Notes under the pieces: model-generated
Databases searched by the model: none
What the model was told of the DNA's origin: nothing
What the model saw: the letters and a program-made list of their open reading frames with translations, nothing else
Shown here: positions 25,376-35,159 of the stretch, in pieces
Position numbering within the stretch: the first letter of the stretch is position 1
Layout: the number at the start of each line of letters is the position of its first letter
Position numbers and translations under genes: made by a program
Source of the DNA: Devosia submarina
Lineage (GTDB): Bacteria; Pseudomonadota; Alphaproteobacteria; Rhizobiales; Devosiaceae
Length of the DNA stretch: 64,000 nucleotides
Direction: 5' to 3'
NCBI RefSeq assembly: GCF_003056345.1
Contig: NZ_PYWB01000010.1
Coordinates: forward strand, 1 to 64,000

Positions 25376-26803
25376 TTAATGGGCAGCAAAGCGCGAGTTG
25401 ATGTCCTGTGGCTGGATCAGCCTCACTGTTCGCCAAGCGGCAAGCAGGGCCAGGGCGGCCATGCCGGCACCAAGCAGGTAAACAGGAATAATGGCCAGCT
25501 TGATGTCGGCCACCGAACTGGCCGTTGCCAGTCCTGCCGAGTTGGCGGCAAGGCCCGCAAGCGCGGCACCGATCGCATTGCCGGCCGATTGCGTCGTGGG
25601 CATCAATGCCGATGTCCTGTCCCGCTCCTCATCGCTGGCAGCTTCCATCATGGTAAGATTGAGATAGCCATTGCAGGTGCCAAAGCCTGAGCCGATTACC
25701 AATTGTCCGAGGAGGACTATGGCGAGCTGATCCAGCTGCAAGCCAGCCATCACAAAGATCAAACCCGCGGTAATCAGGGCCGGGCCAAGTCGGATCAGAG
25801 CCTTGCGCGTTTCTTTCTGGCGCACATTGGCAACAATGATGGCTGACGCGCTCCAGGCCACCGCCAGAGTTGCTGCAATGGCGCCTGCAAGGGTCGGCCC
25901 GTAGCCCCACATCTGCTGCACCACCAAAACGAGGTATACCGCCGAGCCAGCACCGGCGATGTTGATCAGCAATGTCATCCATAATCCGGTGCCAACAACA
26001 GAGATCGGCCGGAAAGCGTCGGGCGGCATCAGCCGGTCACGGCTGCGTCCATCCAGCCATACCGCTCCCGAGAGCATCAGCGCGGCACCCAGGAGCAGAC
26101 CCGCGGCCGACCAGGGCGCTGCAAGGCCCGCGAGCGCCACCAGCATGATGCCCAGCCCGATGGCGAGCAGCCGCAGGCCGGGGAAGCTGGTGGTCTGGGA
26201 AGTCTGCTGGCGTCCGGATGGCACTACGAACAGCACCATCACGGCAAAAACTAGCACCAGTGGCACGCTGACCAGGAAGGCTGCGCGCCAGGACACCAGT
26301 TCCGTCAACAATCCGGCAATGGCTGGCCCGCCAAAGGCGGCGGTGGCCCAGATCATGGCCTGCATGCCGAACACTTTCGGCACCAGCCGCGACGGGAAAA
26401 GTTCGGGAATAAGCGCAAAACAAATGGCGGAAACCGTCCCCTCGCCCAGGCCTTGCAGCGCCCGGCCCACGAGCACAATGGGCATGGAGGTCGCCGTGGC
26501 GGCAATCAGCGTGCCGGCAAGGAATATGCCGGCGGACAGGAGCAGGGCAGTGCGCGCGCCCAAGCGGATTTTCAGAAGCGCCGCTCCCGAGCCGCCCACA
26601 ATGGCGAATACCAAGAACAGCGTCAGTGCCCAGGAGATCAGCGCAACTCCACCCATCTCTTGCACGGCGGTTGGCAAGGAGATGGAGGCCAGAAACGCGT
26701 TGAAGGCCAGGAAGGCTACGCCGATGCACAGGATCAGGGTGACACTGGCATAACGCGGCGCAAGAATTTCGCTCCAGCTGCCGCTGGTCGACTGGTCAGA
26801 CAT
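25376..26803 (-). CDS. MFS multidrug exporter (DHA2/EmrB-like)
   Basis: A 475-residue inner-membrane transporter of the major facilitator superfamily. Its long hydrophobic protein has 12 to 14 spans. The first span starts near residue 20, and the antiporter-type motif G-G-P-A-I-A-G lies in the fifth. The pattern L-G-A-R-T-A-L-L-L-S-A-G and G-R-A-L-Q-G-L-G-E-G fits proton-driven drug efflux. Substrate unknown. It is a single gene, divergent from trpA. The last residues overlap the terminator zone of the peroxiredoxin gene. Confidence 0.88.
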   Translation of the reverse strand: MSDQSTSGSWSEILAPRYASVTLILCIGVAFLAFNAFLASISLPTAVQEMGGVALISWALTLFLVFAIVGGSGAALLKIRLGARTALLLSAGIFLAGTLIAATATSMPIVLVGRALQGLGEGTVSAICFALIPELFPSRLVPKVFGMQAMIWATAAFGGPAIAGLLTELVSWRAAFLVSVPLVLVFAVMVLFVVPSGRQQTSQTTSFPGLRLLAIGLGIMLVALAGLAAPWSAAGLLLGAALMLSGAVWLDGRSRDRLMPPDAFRPISVVGTGLWMTLLINIAGAGSAVYLVLVVQQMWGYGPTLAGAIAATLAVAWSASAIIVANVRQKETRKALIRLGPALITAGLIFVMAGLQLDQLAIVLLGQLVIGSGFGTCNGYLNLTMMEAASDEERDRTSALMPTTQSAGNAIGAALAGLAANSAGLATASSVADIKLAIIPVYLLGAGMAALALLAAWRTVRLIQPQDINSRFAAH

Positions 26804-26922
26804 TGATGCGCTCTCCTGCTGTTTGCCCAGCGTTATAGAATAGAATAAAGAAAGATGAAGCTTGTTTTATTACTCTTGCCTTGGAACGCAACAGCGCAGA
26901 CCGGGCTTTTCCCTGCCTCCGA

Positions 26923-26951
26923 TTGACAGCACTCCCCTCGCGCCCCTAAAC
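26923..26951 (+). promoter_or_regulatory. Candidate sigma-70 promoter of trpA
   Basis: TTGACA (26923 to 26928), a 17-base spacer and CTAAAC (26946 to 26951). An AAGGGGA ribosome binding site follows before the trpA start at 26980. The spacing fits housekeeping sigma promoters and would give a 5' leader of about 20 bases. Confidence 0.55.
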
Positions 26952-26979
26952 CCCAGCACCAGTAAAGGGGAACCAGCAG

Positions 26980-27804
26980 ATGTCGTCTCGGATCGCGTCG
27001 CGCTTTGCCGCACTCAAAGAACAAGGCCGTCCCGCCTTGGTCACCTTTGTGGTCGCGGGTGATCCGGATCTGGCAACAGGCCAGGCGATTCTTGAAGCGC
27101 TGCCGCAGGCCGGCGCCGACATCATCGAGCTCGGCATGCCCTTTTCCGACCCTATGGCCGACGGCGTTGCCATCCAGCTCGGTGGCCAGCGTGCGCTTGC
27201 CGCGGGCCAGACCCTGCGCGGCGTCCTTGGCATGGTGGAGGACTTCCGCCGCAAGGACGAAACCACGCCCATCGTGCTGATGGGCTACTACAACCCCATC
27301 TATATGTTTGGCGTCGACAATTTCCTCGCTGCCGCCGTGGAGGCGGGGGTTGACGGGCTTATCATCGTCGATCTGCCACCCGAGGAAGACGAGGAACTCT
27401 GCCTTCCCGCGCTCAAGGCGGGGCTCAACTTCATCCGCCTGACCACGCCGACAACTGACGACAAGCGCTTGCCTGCCGTGCTCAAGAATACGTCCGGCTT
27501 TGTGTACTATGTTTCCATGACCGGCGTTACCGGCGCTGCCATCAAGTCGCGCGGGGCAGTGGGCGAAGCCGTCGACCGCATCAAGAGCCATACCGACCTG
27601 CCCGTTGCCGTCGGCTTCGGCATCAAGACAGCCGAAGACGCCGCCGAGATCGGCAGGCATGCCGATGGCATCGTCGTGGGCTCCGTTCTGGTGGACGCCG
27701 TCGCCAAGTCCCTCATTGATGGCAAGGCTACAGGCCAAACCGTTGGTGCCGTACGGGAATTGGTTGCGGACATTTTTGCCGGTGTCAAGCGGGCGCGTAC
27801 CTGA
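26980..27804 (+). CDS. trpA: Tryptophan synthase alpha chain
   Basis: A 274-residue TrpA that cleaves indole-3-glycerol phosphate to indole and glyceraldehyde 3-phosphate. The barrel carries [23 protein letters not shown] with the catalytic Glu and Asp, and G-V-T-G-A in the loop near the phosphate. Length is normal. accD follows on the same strand, the usual alphaproteobacterial order, but trpB and trpF, which usually precede trpA in this order, are not upstream. Confidence 0.96.
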   Translation: MSSRIASRFAALKEQGRPALVTFVVAGDPDLATGQAILEALPQAGADIIELGMPFSDPMADGVAIQLGGQRALAAGQTLRGVLGMVEDFRRKDETTPIVLMGYYNPIYMFGVDNFLAAAVEAGVDGLIIVDLPPEEDEELCLPALKAGLNFIRLTTPTTDDKRLPAVLKNTSGFVYYVSMTGVTGAAIKSRGAVGEAVDRIKSHTDLPVAVGFGIKTAEDAAEIGRHADGIVVGSVLVDAVAKSLIDGKATGQTVGAVRELVADIFAGVKRART

Positions 27805-27890
27805 ACGGCTTTGCCCCATCCCATCGCAGCTGATAACATTTGCCACAATTGACGCGTAGCTGACCCAAAGCTCACCGCACGAGGCTTGCC

Positions 27891-28871
27891 ATGAACTGGA
27901 TCGACAATTTCGTCCGCCCCAAGATCCGCTCCATTCTGGGGCAGAAGCGCGACATTGGGGAAAATCTCTGGGTCAAAGATCCGGAATCGGGCGAGATGGT
28001 CTTTTATCGCGACCTCGAAGCCAATCAATGGGTGGTGCCCAATTCGGGCTACCACATGAAGATCAAGCCGACGGACCGGCTCAAGACCTTTTTCGACGAC
28101 GGCCAGTACAATCTGGTCAGCGTTCCCCCGGTGCCGGTTGATCCGCTCAAGTTCCGCGACCAGAAGCGCTATGTCGATCGCCTCAAGGAAAGCCGCGCCA
28201 AGACCGGCTTTGATGATGCGGTTCTTGTAGCCACCGGCAAGCTTTATCAGCGCGACATCACCGTGGCGGTGCAGGATTTCGACTTCATGGGCGGCTCGCT
28301 TGGCATGGCCGCGGGCCAGGGCATCATTACGGGCCTTGAAACCGCTGCCAATCGCAAAACGCCCTTCGTGCTGTTTGTCGCTTCAGGCGGCGCGCGCATG
28401 CAGGAAGGCGTCCTCTCGCTGATGCAGATGCCGCGCACGACCGTAGCCGTGCTGCGCCTGCGCGAAGCGGGCCTGCCGTTCTTTGTGGTCTTCACCGACC
28501 CGACCACCGGCGGCGTTACCGCTTCCTATGCCATGCTGGGCGACGTGCATATCGCTGAGCCCGGCGCCCGCATCGGCTTTGCCGGCGCTCGCGTGATCGA
28601 GCAGACAATCCGCGAAAAGCTCCCCAAGGGCTTTCAGCGCTCCGAATATCTCTATGAGCATGGCATGGTCGACATGGTCGTCCACCGCCACAATCTGCGC
28701 TCCACCATTGGTTCGCTCGCCTCCATACTGACCAAGGGCGAGCCTGTCGGTGAATTGGCATCGGCCGCTCCATCCATCGCCCGAGCCAGCATGCGCGATG
28801 CCGCCTTGGCAGCTGAAGGCGACAATGACGACGATGAGATGACGGTGCCTAGCGCCGCGCACGCCGAGTAA
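27891..28871 (+). CDS. accD: Acetyl-CoA carboxylase carboxyltransferase beta subunit
   Basis: A 326-residue AccD that forms, with AccA, the carboxyltransferase making malonyl-CoA for fatty-acid synthesis. The crotonase-fold core is intact: [20 protein letters not shown] and [12 protein letters not shown]. The N-terminal zinc ribbon keeps its length (residues 27 to 57, [10 protein letters not shown]... N-S-G-Y-H-M-K-I), but the four zinc cysteines of other AccD proteins read Asp30, Gly34, Pro50 and Gly53. Known rhizobial AccD already lost most of them. The Asp-rich C-terminus is normal. Confidence 0.95.
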   Translation: MNWIDNFVRPKIRSILGQKRDIGENLWVKDPESGEMVFYRDLEANQWVVPNSGYHMKIKPTDRLKTFFDDGQYNLVSVPPVPVDPLKFRDQKRYVDRLKESRAKTGFDDAVLVATGKLYQRDITVAVQDFDFMGGSLGMAAGQGIITGLETAANRKTPFVLFVASGGARMQEGVLSLMQMPRTTVAVLRLREAGLPFFVVFTDPTTGGVTASYAMLGDVHIAEPGARIGFAGARVIEQTIREKLPKGFQRSEYLYEHGMVDMVVHRHNLRSTIGSLASILTKGEPVGELASAAPSIARASMRDAALAAEGDNDDDEMTVPSAAHAE

Positions 28872-28966
28872 ACTTTACCGCTATTTAAGCACGTCGCCTT
28901 ATCTTTGAGCACAAGAACGTTCGGTGGGGGATCCCGCCGTTCTGTTGTTTGCCAAAGGGGACGCCT

Positions 28967-31474
28967 GTGCCAAAGTTTTCGATGCCGATTGCGCGCAAGC
29001 TGCCACTCGCCCTGCTCGGTTCTGCCCTGCTGGTGAGCTTGGGCGTTGGTCTTGCCAGCTACAAAATCGGCTCGGACGCGCTACGCACAGCGGCGGAAAC
29101 CAATCTCGCGACCCTGGCCAGCGAGCGTGCTTCCCAGGTATCGACCTATCTCGAAACGGTAGAGAACGACCTTGTCGCGACGTCGCGCTCGGAAGCCACT
29201 ATTCAGGCGCTTCGCGACTTTGCGGGCGCCTGGCTGTCGTTCAAGGTCGATCCGACGGCCGAAGTGCGCAAGCTCTATGTGGATGATAATCCCAACAAGG
29301 ACGATCTGGGCGCACTTGAAACGCTGGGCACGACAGGCGCCTATGACGTGCCGCACACCCGGGCGCACAAGGGTTTCCGCACTCAGATGACCGTGCGCGG
29401 CTATCGCGACCTCTATCTCTTCGACCTTAAGGGCGCCCTGGTCTATTCCGTCAGCAAGCAAGCCGATTTTGGCACGAGCTTTGCCGAAGGCGGGACCTAT
29501 GCGGCCACTTCGCTGGGCAAGGCTTTCCAACGGGCCATTGCCATCGAGAACCCAGACGACATCGTCTTTGAAGACTTTGCGCCCTATGAAGTCGCTGGCG
29601 GCTTGCCCGCGAGCTTCTTTGCCAAGCCGGTTTTCAACGCGCAGGGCCGCAAGATCGGTGTGCTGGCGTTGCAACTACCATCGGAACGGCTCGACGCTGT
29701 TGTCGGTGATCGCAGGGGCCTGGGTGGGACAGGCGAAGTCATCGTCGTTGGTTCCGACGCGCTGCTGCGCTCGGATTCAACCTTTACCGCCGACAATGAT
29801 GCCCTGCTGACGCCGTTTACCGCGCCTGTATTGGATGCTGCGCTTGCTGGCACGCCCAGCAATGGAGAAACGGGGGAATATCGCGCCACCGACATGCTGG
29901 TAGCGGCCGCCCCCATCACCACGAATGGCCAGCCATGGGCCGCAGTGGCCGTTATGGCCAAGAACGAAGTGCTGGCGCCAGTCGCGAACATGCGCAACAT
30001 GATGTTGCTGATTGGCGCAGGGCTCCTGGCGGTCGTCGCGGCCATGGGCCTACTGTTCTCCCGCACCATTACCCGGCCGATCACCCGCCTCACGGGCACC
30101 ATGCAGGCCCTTGCGCAAGGCGATCTGGCGGCTGAAGTCCGTGGTGCCGAGCGCACCGACGAATTGGGCGCCATGGCCCGTGCCGTGGAAGTGTTCCGCG
30201 AAAACGGCTTGAAGGTCGCTGAGATGACCGAAGCCGAGGCGGCTCGCATTTTGAGCAACCAGGCGGAGCGCGCCGCCATGATGGTCACGCTGCAACGCTC
30301 GTTCGGTGACGTGGTCGACGCCGCCATTGCCGGTGATTTCACCAAGCGGGTTGATGCAAGCTTCCCCGATGCCGAACTCAATGCTCTCGCGCATTCGGTC
30401 AATTCCCTCGTCGAGACGGTTGATCGGGGCTTGGGCGAAACCGGAGAAGTGCTGGCCGCGCTTGCTGACACAAACCTGACCCGCCGCGTTCGTGGCGACT
30501 ACGAGGGCGCCTTCGCGCGCCTCAAGGCCGATACCAATGCCGTCGCCGAGAGGCTGGGCGAGATCGTCGGGCAATTGCGGTCCACCTCCGGCGCGCTCAA
30601 GACGGCGACTGGCGAAATCCTTTCGGGCGCAAACGATCTGAGTGAACGCACCACTAGGCAGGCTGCAACAATCGAGGAAACATCGGCTACAGTTGAGCAA
30701 CTTGCCGCCACCGTGCTGGAAAGCGCTGATCGCGCCGAGGCTGCAAGCCTTCAAGCCAAGAATGTGTCGCGCACGGCCGAAGAGGGCGGCGAGGTCATGG
30801 CAGCGGCCACCCAAGCCATGGATCGCATCACCGCGTCCTCCGGCAAGATTTCCAACATCATCGGTCTGATCGACGATATTGCCTTCCAGACCAATCTGCT
30901 GGCCCTGAACGCCTCCGTTGAGGCTGCTCGCGCCGGTGACGCTGGCAAGGGCTTTGCCGTGGTCGCAGTGGAAGTGCGGCGTCTTGCCCAGTCGGCCGCG
31001 AGTGCATCGGCCGACGTCAAGGCGCTGATCGAGCAATCGGCCAACGAGGTCAAGGGCGGCACCAAGCTGGTGTCTGATGCCTCAACCAAGCTCTCGTCCA
31101 TGCTCTCGGCGATTCGCGACAATACAACTGCGCTCGAAACCATTTCCCACGACAGCCGCAAGCAGGCGGGCGCACTCAAGGAGGTCACCGTCGCCGTGCA
31201 GCAGATGGACGAGATGACCCAGCACAATGCTGCGCTGGTGGAGCAAACCAACGCTGCAATTGAGCAGACCGAGGCCCAGGCCGTGGAGCTCGATCGCATT
31301 GTCGAGATCTTCACGCTCGACCATCCGACCCCGCGCCTCGTGACTGCGCCAGCTGCAGCGCCGGCCAAGGGGGCCCGGAGCATGCAGGACAAGCTCAAGG
31401 CCGTCGCCGGCACCTATCTGCGTCGGGGGAACAACAGTGCCGCTGCGGTAGACAAGGACTGGTCGGAGTTTTAA
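28967..31474 (+). CDS. Methyl-accepting chemotaxis protein
   Basis: An 835-residue membrane chemoreceptor. A first transmembrane helix at about residues 10 to 31, a periplasmic sensor of some 310 residues, and a second span ([20 protein letters not shown]) lead to a HAMP domain. The C-terminal signalling bundle has the conserved hairpin tip [15 protein letters not shown], and the adaptation-enzyme tail ends W-S-E-F. Start is GTG at 28967 behind AAGGGGA. It lies between accD and folC, which are normally neighbours in related genomes, suggesting a later insertion. Ligand unknown. Confidence 0.94.
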   Translation: MPKFSMPIARKLPLALLGSALLVSLGVGLASYKIGSDALRTAAETNLATLASERASQVSTYLETVENDLVATSRSEATIQALRDFAGAWLSFKVDPTAEVRKLYVDDNPNKDDLGALETLGTTGAYDVPHTRAHKGFRTQMTVRGYRDLYLFDLKGALVYSVSKQADFGTSFAEGGTYAATSLGKAFQRAIAIENPDDIVFEDFAPYEVAGGLPASFFAKPVFNAQGRKIGVLALQLPSERLDAVVGDRRGLGGTGEVIVVGSDALLRSDSTFTADNDALLTPFTAPVLDAALAGTPSNGETGEYRATDMLVAAAPITTNGQPWAAVAVMAKNEVLAPVANMRNMMLLIGAGLLAVVAAMGLLFSRTITRPITRLTGTMQALAQGDLAAEVRGAERTDELGAMARAVEVFRENGLKVAEMTEAEAARILSNQAERAAMMVTLQRSFGDVVDAAIAGDFTKRVDASFPDAELNALAHSVNSLVETVDRGLGETGEVLAALADTNLTRRVRGDYEGAFARLKADTNAVAERLGEIVGQLRSTSGALKTATGEILSGANDLSERTTRQAATIEETSATVEQLAATVLESADRAEAASLQAKNVSRTAEEGGEVMAAATQAMDRITASSGKISNIIGLIDDIAFQTNLLALNASVEAARAGDAGKGFAVVAVEVRRLAQSAASASADVKALIEQSANEVKGGTKLVSDASTKLSSMLSAIRDNTTALETISHDSRKQAGALKEVTVAVQQMDEMTQHNAALVEQTNAAIEQTEAQAVELDRIVEIFTLDHPTPRLVTAPAAAPAKGARSMQDKLKAVAGTYLRRGNNSAAAVDKDWSEF

Positions 31475-31505
31475 CGCCTCTCGCCGTCGTTCCCTCCATC
31501 CTAAA

Positions 31506-31538
31506 GACCTCCTGGTGAACCCGTTGAACCATGAGGTC
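31506..31538. repeat. REP-like palindromic repeat upstream of folC
   Basis: An imperfect palindrome bounded by GACCTC and GAGGTC, with CCTGGTGAAC and GTTGAACCATG inside. It matches, more loosely, the repeat family seen at 45297, 45431, 51008, 51267 and 57144. It lies between the chemoreceptor stop and the folC start. Confidence 0.6.
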
Positions 31539-31679
31539 GAGTGGGGGGATTGAGCAACTTACCTGCTCTTGAGCCGATGAAGGCTTGGGGTCAGATCTTC
31601 TGCAATCCCCCGCGCCATGCGCCTTGCAGCGCATCCGCATCGGCGCTACCTCATCGGCATCTCATTCCGGACCATTCCC

Positions 31680-32972
31680 ATGTCCCGCACCGATGCCATC
31701 CTCAAGCGCCTTTCTGGGCTTCATCCCAAGCTGATTGATCTTAGCCTTGATCGCATCCTGCCGCTGCTTGAAGCGCTAGGCAATCCGCACCAGAAGCTGC
31801 CGCCGGTGATCCATGTGGCTGGCACCAATGCCAAGGGCTCAACAATCGCCTATCTCAGGGCCTTCCTGGAAGCCGCTGGGCAGTCGGTTCATGTCTACAA
31901 TTCGCCCCACCTCGTGCGCTTCAACGAGCGGATCCGCCTAGGCGGCAAGCTGGTGAGCACGCCAATGCTTGATGACACGCTGGAGCGAGTGGAGCAGATC
32001 AACGCCGGTCGCAACATCACCCTTTTCGAGATCACCACGGCGGCAGCTTTCGTGCTTTATGCCGAAGCGCCTGCCGATTACCTGCTGCTTGAGACCGGCT
32101 TGGGCGGCACCTATGACACCACCAATGTGGTGCAGAACCCTCTGGGCGTCGTCATTACGCCCGTTGATCTGGATCACCAGGGTTTCCTTGGCAACACCAT
32201 CGCCGAGATAGCCGTCAACAAGGCCGGCATTCTCAAGCGCGGCAGCAAGGCCGTGATCGGTATCCAGCAGGAAGAAGGCCGTGCGGTGATCGACCGCGCG
32301 GCGCAACGCCTAGGCATCACGCCTCTGTATCAGGGCGAAGAATTCCACGGCGCGGCGCAGGACGGCCGCCTGGTTTATCAGGATGAAGCGGGGCTTCTCG
32401 ACCTGCCTCCACCCGCTCTCCTGGGTGCCCACCAGTTCGAAAATGCAGCTTTGGCCATCGCAGCCACGCGGCATTTCGGCCTGCCGGTTAACAGCGATGC
32501 CCTTGCACGTGGTTTACGCAATGTCGTCTGGCCGGCCCGCATGATGCCGCTCAAGGGCAAGCTACGTGACCAATTGGGTGCCGGCGCCGAGCTTTGGCTT
32601 GATGGTGGCCATAATGTCCACGGCGCTCGAGCCATTGCTCACGCCATCGCCGATATGAACCGAACTCGGCCTGCGCCTTTGATCCTGATCATGGGCATGA
32701 TGAACAATCGCTCGCCTGCCGAGTTTCTCGAGCCCTTCAAGGAGATCGCGCAAGAGGTGGTCGCCGTTGCTGTCCCTGGCGAACCCAATGCCCACACGGC
32801 CGATGCCATTGCCACCGACGCCCGTGCTGTTGGCTTGCCGGCCAGCACCACGACGGACGTGGAGGTGGCTCTGGCTCAGGCCGCCAGGACGCCAAACGCG
32901 CGCGTCCTGATCTGTGGCTCGCTCTATCTGGCCGGCGATGTGCTGGCGCGCAATGGCACGCCGCCTGATTGA
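31680..32972 (+). CDS. folC: Dihydrofolate synthase / folylpolyglutamate synthase
   Basis: A 430-residue ligase that adds glutamate to dihydropteroate and to folates. The ATP loop G-T-N-A-K-G-S-T is near residue 48, followed by Y-N-S-P-H-L-V-R-F-N-E-R, E-T-G-L-G-G-T-Y-D-T-T-N and D-G-G-H-N-V-H-G-A. Start is the ATG at 31680, as the family begins M-S-R-T-D-A-I-L-K-R-L; the earlier frame is not homologous. It meets the GH3 gene tail to tail with 7 bases between stops. Confidence 0.95.
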   Translation: MSRTDAILKRLSGLHPKLIDLSLDRILPLLEALGNPHQKLPPVIHVAGTNAKGSTIAYLRAFLEAAGQSVHVYNSPHLVRFNERIRLGGKLVSTPMLDDTLERVEQINAGRNITLFEITTAAAFVLYAEAPADYLLLETGLGGTYDTTNVVQNPLGVVITPVDLDHQGFLGNTIAEIAVNKAGILKRGSKAVIGIQQEEGRAVIDRAAQRLGITPLYQGEEFHGAAQDGRLVYQDEAGLLDLPPPALLGAHQFENAALAIAATRHFGLPVNSDALARGLRNVVWPARMMPLKGKLRDQLGAGAELWLDGGHNVHGARAIAHAIADMNRTRPAPLILIMGMMNNRSPAEFLEPFKEIAQEVVAVAVPGEPNAHTADAIATDARAVGLPASTTTDVEVALAQAARTPNARVLICGSLYLAGDVLARNGTPPD

Positions 32973-32979
32973 GCTCGGA

Positions 32980-34647
32980 TCAATAACGGCCCTGATCACT
33001 GCCCACGAAAGGATCGACTGGGCTTGTTCCTGAAAACGGCTGCCGTCCCATAATGGCTTCCACAACGGCTGCCTGCATGGCTTCATTGGACCCATAAGCG
33101 TTGACATAGGCCGGCACACGCGGGGCGTCGTAGAGATAATAGGGGTAGCCGAAGCTGATCATCAGCGTAGGCAGATCGTGCCAATATCGCGTCATGGCGC
33201 CGAACACGGACCCTGTAAGCTTGTGCCAGTCGAGAAAGATGCGGCTGCGCGTCAGCAGGGTTTCCTCGGCAAAAAGGTAAAGCACCAGATCAAAGTCGCG
33301 CGGGCTGATGCTCATGCCGGGCTCATAAACCGTCACATCGAAGCCTTCGATTATCAGCCGTTCAGGCACGCTGAGGCGCACTGGCGCAGGCGCAAAGGGC
33401 ATGACCGCTCCTGGAGAGAACACCAGGAGGCGGCCGTACTTGGTGGGCGAGAGGGGAAGGATATTGCGCACATCCTTGACCAGGGTCGGCACGCGCGCGG
33501 TAGCGTTCCGAACGGTTATGGCGTTCTGCTCATCCGCCATCAGCCGCTGTGCAACCTCAAGATTCGGACGGGGGCGGTCAGCTTTGTGCAGCCCCAAGGC
33601 GGCCTTGAAGGCCAGTACACGTGTGACAGCCTCGTCCACCCGCTCTTGGGCCAGCCGACCATCCGCGACGGCCTTCACCAGCCGCATCAGATCGGCATTT
33701 GGATCGTCGGAGAAGAGGATCACATCGCAACCCGAAATGATGACTTCAGGCAAAACTACATCGCGCGGACCCCAATCATTCAGACCCGCCATGGGCGTTG
33801 CATCCGACACGATCAGGCCATTAAAGCCCAGTTCGCGTCGCAACAGATCGTGGTTGAGGATTCGTGACACCGATGCGGGCCGGAACGCCTCGGCGCCAGC
33901 CTGTGGGTCGAGTGCGCGTGCAAAGGCGGGAAGGGCGATGTGGGCCGACATGACGCTCATCACGCCTTCTGCAATGGCGCGTCGGTAGAGCCACCCGAAG
34001 CTCTTTTCCCAGGCATCCATGTTCAGCGGATTGATCGTGGTCACTAGATGCTGGTCGCGGTCGTCATAGCCTTCGCCCGGCCAGTGCTTGACCGTGGCCG
34101 CCACACCATGGGCCTCAAACGCAGCGATTTGCGCCAGGGCATGCCGTTCGATCCGCTCGACTTCGCTGCCGAACGAGCGCGTGCCCACAATAGCGCTACG
34201 CCATGCGGCGTTGATGTCGATAACAGGAGTGAAGCTCCAGTTCAGGCCAACGGCGCGTGCCTCTTGCGCCATGATGGTGGCAATGGCGGTGGTTGCCTCC
34301 ACATCGTCCACGGCCGCAAGGCCCAGCGGATTGGGAACGCTGGAGCCGAATGGCAGGCTCATGCGGCTGCCCTCAAGGTCCGCGCTAATCAGGAGGGGCA
34401 CATTGGTGTCGGCTAGCGATTGCACCAGGTCGATTTCGGCTTCTAGATCGGCCGAGTAAACCCGCGTGATGCCACCTGGCTTAAAGCTGCGCACCGCCTC
34501 GCTGACCCGCTCGGGTTCACCGCGCGCCAGAAGAACAAACAGCTGCGCCAGTCGGTCACGCGGCGAAAGCGCTTCACGCGTCGTGTGCACCCAGGCAATG
34601 GCTTCATTGTCGAGGTGAAAGGGGCGGGCATAAAGATCAATCGCCAC
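32980..34647 (-). CDS. Glycoside hydrolase family 3 enzyme (NagZ-like or beta-glucosidase)
   Basis: A 555-residue GH3 protein. The N-terminal barrel has P-L-L-I-S-A-D-L-E-G-S-R, the K-H-W-P-G-E-G-Y-D-D-R-D-Q-H motif (in NagZ this loop carries the catalytic His-Asp pair) and L-I-V-S-D-A, where Asp is the nucleophile. The C-terminal domain of 200 residues makes it longer than cytoplasmic NagZ, closer to multi-domain GH3 enzymes, so peptidoglycan GlcNAc removal or beta-glucoside cleavage are both possible. Start taken as GTG at 34647, with GGGAG ahead; a TTG at 34662 is an alternative. It lies between folC and trxA. Confidence 0.85.
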   Translation of the reverse strand: MAIDLYARPFHLDNEAIAWVHTTREALSPRDRLAQLFVLLARGEPERVSEAVRSFKPGGITRVYSADLEAEIDLVQSLADTNVPLLISADLEGSRMSLPFGSSVPNPLGLAAVDDVEATTAIATIMAQEARAVGLNWSFTPVIDINAAWRSAIVGTRSFGSEVERIERHALAQIAAFEAHGVAATVKHWPGEGYDDRDQHLVTTINPLNMDAWEKSFGWLYRRAIAEGVMSVMSAHIALPAFARALDPQAGAEAFRPASVSRILNHDLLRRELGFNGLIVSDATPMAGLNDWGPRDVVLPEVIISGCDVILFSDDPNADLMRLVKAVADGRLAQERVDEAVTRVLAFKAALGLHKADRPRPNLEVAQRLMADEQNAITVRNATARVPTLVKDVRNILPLSPTKYGRLLVFSPGAVMPFAPAPVRLSVPERLIIEGFDVTVYEPGMSISPRDFDLVLYLFAEETLLTRSRIFLDWHKLTGSVFGAMTRYWHDLPTLMISFGYPYYLYDAPRVPAYVNAYGSNEAMQAAVVEAIMGRQPFSGTSPVDPFVGSDQGRY

Positions 34648-34699
34648 CAAGCATGCTCCCAAGTCTTCTTTTTATGAGGGCGAATTTAGCAGAGACGGT

Positions 34700-34734
34700 A
34701 AAACAAAACACCGCCCGATTGCTCGAGCGGTGTT
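34700..34734 (-). terminator. Terminator of the addB-addA-trxA transcript
   Basis: Eight-bp stem AACACCGC (34707 to 34714) with GCGGTGTT (34727 to 34734). On the minus strand it is followed by TTTTGTTTT. It lies 24 bases past the trxA stop. Confidence 0.85.
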
Positions 34735-34758
34735 GGTGTAAACGACGGGAAGTTAAGC

Positions 34759-35082
34759 TTAAGCGGCGTGGCTTTCGAGCCATTTGGTAAGGCCCGCCTT
34801 GGGTGTGCCGGCACCGATCTTCATGTCGGCAGCTTCACCGCCCTTGAACAGAATCATCGTCGGGATGGAGCGAACGCCATACTTGCTGGCCGTGCCCGGA
34901 TTGTCGTCGACATTAAGCTTCACGATCTTGACCTTGCCGGCCAGTTCGGTCGAAAGCTCATCGAGCACGGGAGCGATTGCGCGGCAGGGCCCGCACCACT
35001 CAGCCCAGAAATCCACGAGGACGGGCTCTTTGGAGTTGAGGACTTCCTCGCCAAAGGTGGCGTCGGAAACATGAGTAGCCAT
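34759..35082 (-). CDS. trxA: Thioredoxin 1
   Basis: A 107-residue thioredoxin with W-A-E-W-C-G-P-C-R as redox site and the usual cis-proline (S-I-P-T-M-I). It reduces protein disulfides in the cytoplasm, including those of ribonucleotide reductase and methionine sulfoxide reductase. The start M-A-T-H-V-S-D-A gives the standard length. Lies downstream of addA on the same strand. Confidence 0.97.
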   Translation of the reverse strand: MATHVSDATFGEEVLNSKEPVLVDFWAEWCGPCRAIAPVLDELSTELAGKVKIVKLNVDDNPGTASKYGVRSIPTMILFKGGEAADMKIGAGTPKAGLTKWLESHAA

Positions 35083-35159
35083 GGGATTTTGCCTTTTGTT
35101 TTAGCGGCGGAGTGTGTGCGCCTAAAGCTGGGAAGAGTCCAGCCTAGGGGCAAGCACAT

